Assembly (NCBI GenBank): GCA_021775275.1
Contig: JAJFIE010000333.1
Location: forward strand, 1-9,153
From: Rhodospirillales bacterium
Lineage (GTDB): Bacteria > Pseudomonadota > Alphaproteobacteria > Rhodospirillales > Casp-alpha2
DNA: 9,153 bases
Direction: 5' to 3'
The notes under the pieces: model-generated
Seen by the model: the letters and a program-made list of their open reading frames with translations, nothing else
Databases searched by the model: none
What the model was told of the DNA's origin: nothing
Made by a program: the position numbers and the translations under genes
Shown here: piece by piece, positions 5,964-9,153 of the stretch
Numbering within the stretch: the stretch's first letter is position 1
Layout: every line of letters begins with the position of its first letter

Positions 5964-6983
5964 ATGGTAAGTAATGATTCAACTGAAGAATTTGATATTG
6001 AAAAAGCCAAACAGGAAATGGAACCCTGGTACTGGTGGGGTATCCCCACGTTCTTCAAATGCCCCTGGGATGAAAATCCAAATAACTGCGATATTGCACT
6101 GGTAGGCGTTCCTCATAGCACAGGCAATGGTTCAACAGAGCGCGACCAGCATCTGGCGCCTCGCGCGATACGAAACGTCTCGGGTTGGTATCGCCGGGCA
6201 CACCAGAAATTCGGTATCATACCCTGGGACATCTGTCGCATTCATGATTTGGGTGACACGCCGTTGCCCGAGGCAATGAACAACGAAGCAAGTGTGCAGC
6301 ACATCGAGGCATATTTCAAAACCATCGATGCCGCAGGGGCGCGCCCCATTTCCGTTGGTGGGGATCATTCAATTACCGGACCTATCCTCAAAGCTATTGC
6401 AGGTGAGGACGCCAAGACAACAGGTGGTCGGAAATGCGCGCTGCTCCATTTCGATGCCCACCGGGACGACTATCAACATCTACCCCACTGGTTGGGGGCG
6501 AAACGTTCTGCGGCCCACTGGGCACATTATACGGTGGCGGAAAACCATGTTGATCCTTCCCGCAGCATTCAGTTGGGGATTCGCGGAAATCCGATGAAGC
6601 CACGCAAGGACCCGAATCATAGCGATCTTGGGTACAGGTTGATCACGGCAGATGATTTCTACGAGCTCGGAATTAAACGGACCGTCGAAATCATCCGCGA
6701 ACGGGTTGGGGACATGCCGCTTTATATCACCTTCGATCTGGATGTATTGGATCCAGCGGAAGCGCCGGCTGTATCAAATATGGAACCCATGCAACGGGGT
6801 TTGCGGGCATGGGAGTGCGAGAAAATATTCCATGGTTTGCGGGGAATGAACGTTATCGGCGCAGATCTCGTCTGTATGATTCCGACCAAGGATACAGCCG
6901 CGAAGATCACCTCAATGACAACCATGGCGCTGATGTATGAATTCATTGCCCTGATCAGTGACTGCGTGGCTACAAACCGCTAA
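5964..6983 (+). CDS. Ureohydrolase of the agmatinase/arginase superfamily, divergent subfamily
   Basis: The 339-residue protein should hydrolyse a guanidino compound to urea and an amine using a binuclear Mn centre in the cytoplasm. All six metal ligands are visible: His in SVGGDHSI (H135), Asp-His-Asp in HFDAHRDD (D164, H166, D168) and two Asp in TFDLDVLDP (D258, D260). The family N-terminal segment GVPHSTGNGS...APRAIRNVSG is also present. Substrate-side motifs depart from typical agmatinase: the usual 'APGTGTPEPGG' loop reads APAVSNMEPMQRG, and the 'DvVEvxP' motif reads ADLVCMIPTKD, with Cys where Glu is normal. This suggests a subfamily with a substrate other than agmatine (guanidino acid, guanidine or another); I cannot say which. 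No speB-like symbol is given for that reason. The HD-domain gene follows on the same strand after 106 bases and may be functionally linked. Confidence 0.9.
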   Translation: MVSNDSTEEFDIEKAKQEMEPWYWWGIPTFFKCPWDENPNNCDIALVGVPHSTGNGSTERDQHLAPRAIRNVSGWYRRAHQKFGIIPWDICRIHDLGDTPLPEAMNNEASVQHIEAYFKTIDAAGARPISVGGDHSITGPILKAIAGEDAKTTGGRKCALLHFDAHRDDYQHLPHWLGAKRSAAHWAHYTVAENHVDPSRSIQLGIRGNPMKPRKDPNHSDLGYRLITADDFYELGIKRTVEIIRERVGDMPLYITFDLDVLDPAEAPAVSNMEPMQRGLRAWECEKIFHGLRGMNVIGADLVCMIPTKDTAAKITSMTTMALMYEFIALISDCVATNR

Positions 6984-6996
6984 TCAATCTGCAAAT

Positions 6997-7023
6997 TTGA
7001 CTCGCCAAGAATGCAAATAGAAT
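6997..7023 (+). promoter_or_regulatory. Possible promoter upstream of the HD-domain gene
   Basis: TTGACT (6997-7002) and TAGAAT (7018-7023) resemble sigma-70 -35 and -10 boxes, five of six matches each, but the 15-base spacing is shorter than the optimal 17. If real, the HD gene has its own promoter in addition to any read-through from the ureohydrolase. Confidence 0.3.
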
Positions 7024-7089
7024 CTGTTTCCGCATCCGTTTCTTCTATGTTACGGCATCGGATAAGGGTTTTTAATTCTGGAGATAACC

Positions 7090-7653
7090 ATGGAAAACGT
7101 GAACTTCACCCGCATGGAAGACGGCACCAGGGAGGAATATGAATACCTCGAAGGTTTGGAAGCCAAAGCAGCTGAAGGGCTGGCGGATCGTGCACTGGAA
7201 CAACTGAAGACCACCAAAGATATTCTTGGCGGTTATGCAATTGACCGCTTCGACCATTCCCTGCAATCAGCGACTCGAGCCTTTTGCGATGACCGGGGTG
7301 AGGAATACGTGGTTATGGCGCTGCTCCATGACATGGGGGATGGCTTGGCGCCATTTAATCATGGCGAATATGCGGCGGCAGTGATGCGCCCGTACGTTTC
7401 GGAAAAATCCCACTGGATGTTGAAGCACCACGGTATTTTCCAGGCTTATTATTACGCCCATCATTTGGGCCTGGATCGCAATGCACGGGATCGTTTCAAG
7501 GACGAACCACACTACGATGATACGGTAGAGTTCTGCGCCAAGTACGATCAAAATTGCTTTGATCCGGATTATGATAATCTGCCACTTGAGTTTTTCGAAC
7601 CTATGGTCCGGCGCGTATTTGCGCGCGAACCATTCGCCTATGATCGACAGTAA
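7090..7653 (+). CDS. HD-domain protein, probable PhnZ/MIOX-like diiron enzyme
   Basis: The 187-residue protein is an all-helical HD-domain protein. Candidate metal ligands are H56 (FDHSLQSA), H80-D81 (LLHDMGD), H91 (NHGEYAAAVMRPYV), H113 or H114 (MLKHHGIF) and D153 (AKYDQN). The 24-residue gap between the first His and the HD pair, and the layout H...HD...H...H...D with two extra histidines, resemble PhnZ and myo-inositol oxygenase, HD enzymes with a diiron centre that oxidise C-H or C-P substrates, rather than simple HD phosphohydrolases. The C-terminal LPLEFFEPMVRRVF also fits the end of PhnZ-like proteins as I recall them. PhnZ itself has HDxxH; here it is HDMGD, so the substrate is probably different. 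GGAG at 7080-7083 lies 6 bases before the ATG. It ends 11 bases from the converging CYTH-CHAD gene. A plain HD phosphohydrolase remains possible. Confidence 0.75.
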   Translation: MENVNFTRMEDGTREEYEYLEGLEAKAAEGLADRALEQLKTTKDILGGYAIDRFDHSLQSATRAFCDDRGEEYVVMALLHDMGDGLAPFNHGEYAAAVMRPYVSEKSHWMLKHHGIFQAYYYAHHLGLDRNARDRFKDEPHYDDTVEFCAKYDQNCFDPDYDNLPLEFFEPMVRRVFAREPFAYDRQ

Positions 7654-7664
7654 GGGTTGCTTAA

Positions 7665-9153
7665 TTACCGTTCAATGGTGTGCCAGAAAGCCGGACCATC
7701 CAGCAGGTTTTTGACATCCTGACGCAGGGTGCTTTCATTTCGCAATACTGTCCGGGTATGCCACCCGATCATGATGCCCTTTGCTTCGGCAATTAATGGC
7801 CTTTCTGCACGGGAAGATGAGGCAATCAATTGTTGGGTGAGCGTCTCGGCTACGGCGACGTCATTGAGGCGCCCGAGATCGTCCTGAAGTCGCGCCAGTC
7901 GTTTCGAAAATGTCTCAACGGTTTTTGTTTTATAGAGTGAGCCAAAAAACTCCGTTGCATATCGTAGGCGTTTTACATCAATGCGAAGGCGATGTCTTTC
8001 GGGGATGGGCAGGGTCGCAATCTTTTCCCCCCGTTTGCGCACCTTGCGGTGGCACTTGCCGATAGCGATCATTGAAAATTCTTTGACCGGACTGGAAAGC
8101 CTGATGGTCCCCGGACCCGGTTGGTGGTGTTGCCATTTGCTTGTCATCAGCCAGGCACTCAAATCCAGAATAAATGAGGTAAACCGCTTTGATAGAATGC
8201 CTTCCCGTGCGGCCTTCCGATAACGGTCGCGCCGTCCCTTGGTGCGTCGTTTGATAAGGGAAAGGCCTTCATGGTCAGGGAAATGTTCCCGGACCGGCTC
8301 GATAATATCAGAGGAAAAAACATCCCAATCCCGTGCCGGTCCGAGCACGGACGTCAACCACTGCATTTCCTGAGAAAATGATGCGCACTGCTCCGCCGGG
8401 ATAAATGTGTGGAATACGCGGAATGCAGATCGCAGACGGCGCAGGGCCACGCGCATCTGATGGATACCTTCGGGGTCGACTGTGTTAAGGACGCAGGAGT
8501 CGTTGGCGAGCAACTGGTTCATTCCCGACTGAACAATGGCTTGAAGCGCCTGTTCCACGGAACTGTCCTTTTCGAGAATGACCCTGCCTGCCTTCTTCGA
8601 TCTGGGTTGGAGGCCCCCGCGCAGGTCGTACCCCTGGTCCGATTTTGTAACAAGGGAAACACGCAGAGGGACGTGTTGATGAAGTTGCCGTGCGAGGGCA
8701 AATAATGAAGCGGGTGAAGCGCCATTGGATTCCAGCTCCAGTTCGCAGACCTGCCGCCGCCGTCGTCCGGCGCGGATTTCGCCCACATCAATATCGACTG
8801 TGATACCGCCATCATCGGCGATGGACGTTGGAATGGTCGTGCGTTCGACCTCTACTCTGAACATTGGCTTGAGTCCTATCCCGGCGGCATCACCGACGCG
8901 GCGGGCCAGTGCGTCATCGGAGATTGCTGTCATGTCCGGGATGGATGTTGGCAGGGGCGATTCCGATTCAAGGCGATCAAGCGCGCTACCCAGATTTTCC
9001 CGATCCGCTTTGACGGTTTGTATATAACGATCACTGTCTTTGCGCACCCTGAGGACCAATCCCCGATTACGTAAATCCGTTTCCGGGGTGTCGAAATATG
9101 TACTGGATAGTTTGCGAATATGGGACGTAGTACCTTGCAGCCATGGTATCGAC
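7665..9153 (-). CDS. CYTH-CHAD domain protein (triphosphate/polyphosphate related), N-terminus outside window
   Basis: The minus-strand frame stays open to the window edge. In-frame residues TYFDTPETDLRNRGLVLRVR span the TTG at 9057-9059, so that codon is internal, not the start. The N-terminal part is a CYTH (triphosphate tunnel) domain: YFDTP...GLVLRVR, then later strands FRVEVERT and VCELELES with the alternating Glu/Arg that line the tunnel. The ExExK signature would lie just beyond the edge. CYTH enzymes hydrolyse inorganic triphosphate or make cyclic nucleotides. The C-terminal ~300 residues are a CHAD domain, a histidine- and arginine-rich helical fold that binds polyphosphate; the two hallmark helices are IHQMRVALRRLR (near 8462-8430) and HRLRIDVKRLRYATEFF. 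CYTH-CHAD fusions like this are usually inorganic triphosphatases, though catalysis by this one is unproven. Stop TAA is 11 bases from the converging HD gene. Confidence 0.92.
   Translation of the reverse strand, partial: SIPWLQGTTSHIRKLSSTYFDTPETDLRNRGLVLRVRKDSDRYIQTVKADRENLGSALDRLESESPLPTSIPDMTAISDDALARRVGDAAGIGLKPMFRVEVERTTIPTSIADDGGITVDIDVGEIRAGRRRRQVCELELESNGASPASLFALARQLHQHVPLRVSLVTKSDQGYDLRGGLQPRSKKAGRVILEKDSSVEQALQAIVQSGMNQLLANDSCVLNTVDPEGIHQMRVALRRLRSAFRVFHTFIPAEQCASFSQEMQWLTSVLGPARDWDVFSSDIIEPVREHFPDHEGLSLIKRRTKGRRDRYRKAAREGILSKRFTSFILDLSAWLMTSKWQHHQPGPGTIRLSSPVKEFSMIAIGKCHRKVRKRGEKIATLPIPERHRLRIDVKRLRYATEFFGSLYKTKTVETFSKRLARLQDDLGRLNDVAVAETLTQQLIASSSRAERPLIAEAKGIMIGWHTRTVLRNESTLRQDVKNLLDGPAFWHTIER

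Noticed and set aside
9057..9059. TTG as start of the CYTH-CHAD gene
   Set aside because: In-frame sequence upstream of it (YFDTPETDLRNRG) is clearly CYTH domain and stays open to the window edge, so the true start lies outside.

Overview
The window looks like a piece of a proteobacterial chromosome, most likely an alphaproteobacterium. That assignment rests on gene style and moderate base composition only; there is no rRNA or other marker gene. It holds nine protein genes (two cut by the window edges) and one tRNA, and mixes a tRNA-linked mobile-element scar with a surface-glycan-like island and ordinary metabolic and signalling genes.

Left part (1-1739): the 3' end of a tyrosine recombinase runs directly into a tRNA-Arg(CCG) gene, so that the integrase stop codon lies inside the tRNA. 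After a 134-base gap comes an unrecognised 201-aa protein with a C-terminal helix-turn-helix-like segment. Its stop overlaps the start of an odd reading frame (ATGA) whose last ~110 residues are clear TPR repeats but whose first ~80 residues resemble nothing recognisable. I read this as a truncated TPR gene joined to foreign sequence, as expected at an old insertion or deletion junction.

Middle part (1740-5173): a 2-oxoglutarate/Fe(II) oxygenase of the prolyl-4-hydroxylase type on the + strand faces a minus-strand pair, a GT-B glycosyltransferase followed by an FkbM-type methyltransferase. Both minus-strand proteins carry long helical, TPR-like N-terminal regions. TPR protein, oxygenase, glycosyltransferase and FkbM methyltransferase together suggest a module that builds or decorates a surface glycan or glycoprotein. 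The oxygenase appears to have lost its original ATG: AGT stands at the expected place behind a good Shine-Dalgarno sequence.

Right part (5174-9153): a ~330-base divergent intergenic region leads into a single-domain CheY-like response regulator with no partner kinase in view. Then come a ureohydrolase (agmatinase/arginase superfamily) with all six manganese ligands but non-canonical substrate-side motifs, and a small HD-domain protein whose histidine/aspartate pattern resembles PhnZ/MIOX-type diiron oxygenases. Converging on these from the right edge is a CYTH-CHAD protein (triphosphate/polyphosphate related), whose N-terminus lies outside the window.

No CRISPR array, complete insertion sequence, rRNA or obvious strong terminator was seen. 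The most useful leads are the integrase/tRNA overlap, the chimeric TPR frame, the lost oxygenase start codon, the divergent ureohydrolase with its hairpin leader, and the PhnZ-like HD protein next to it.
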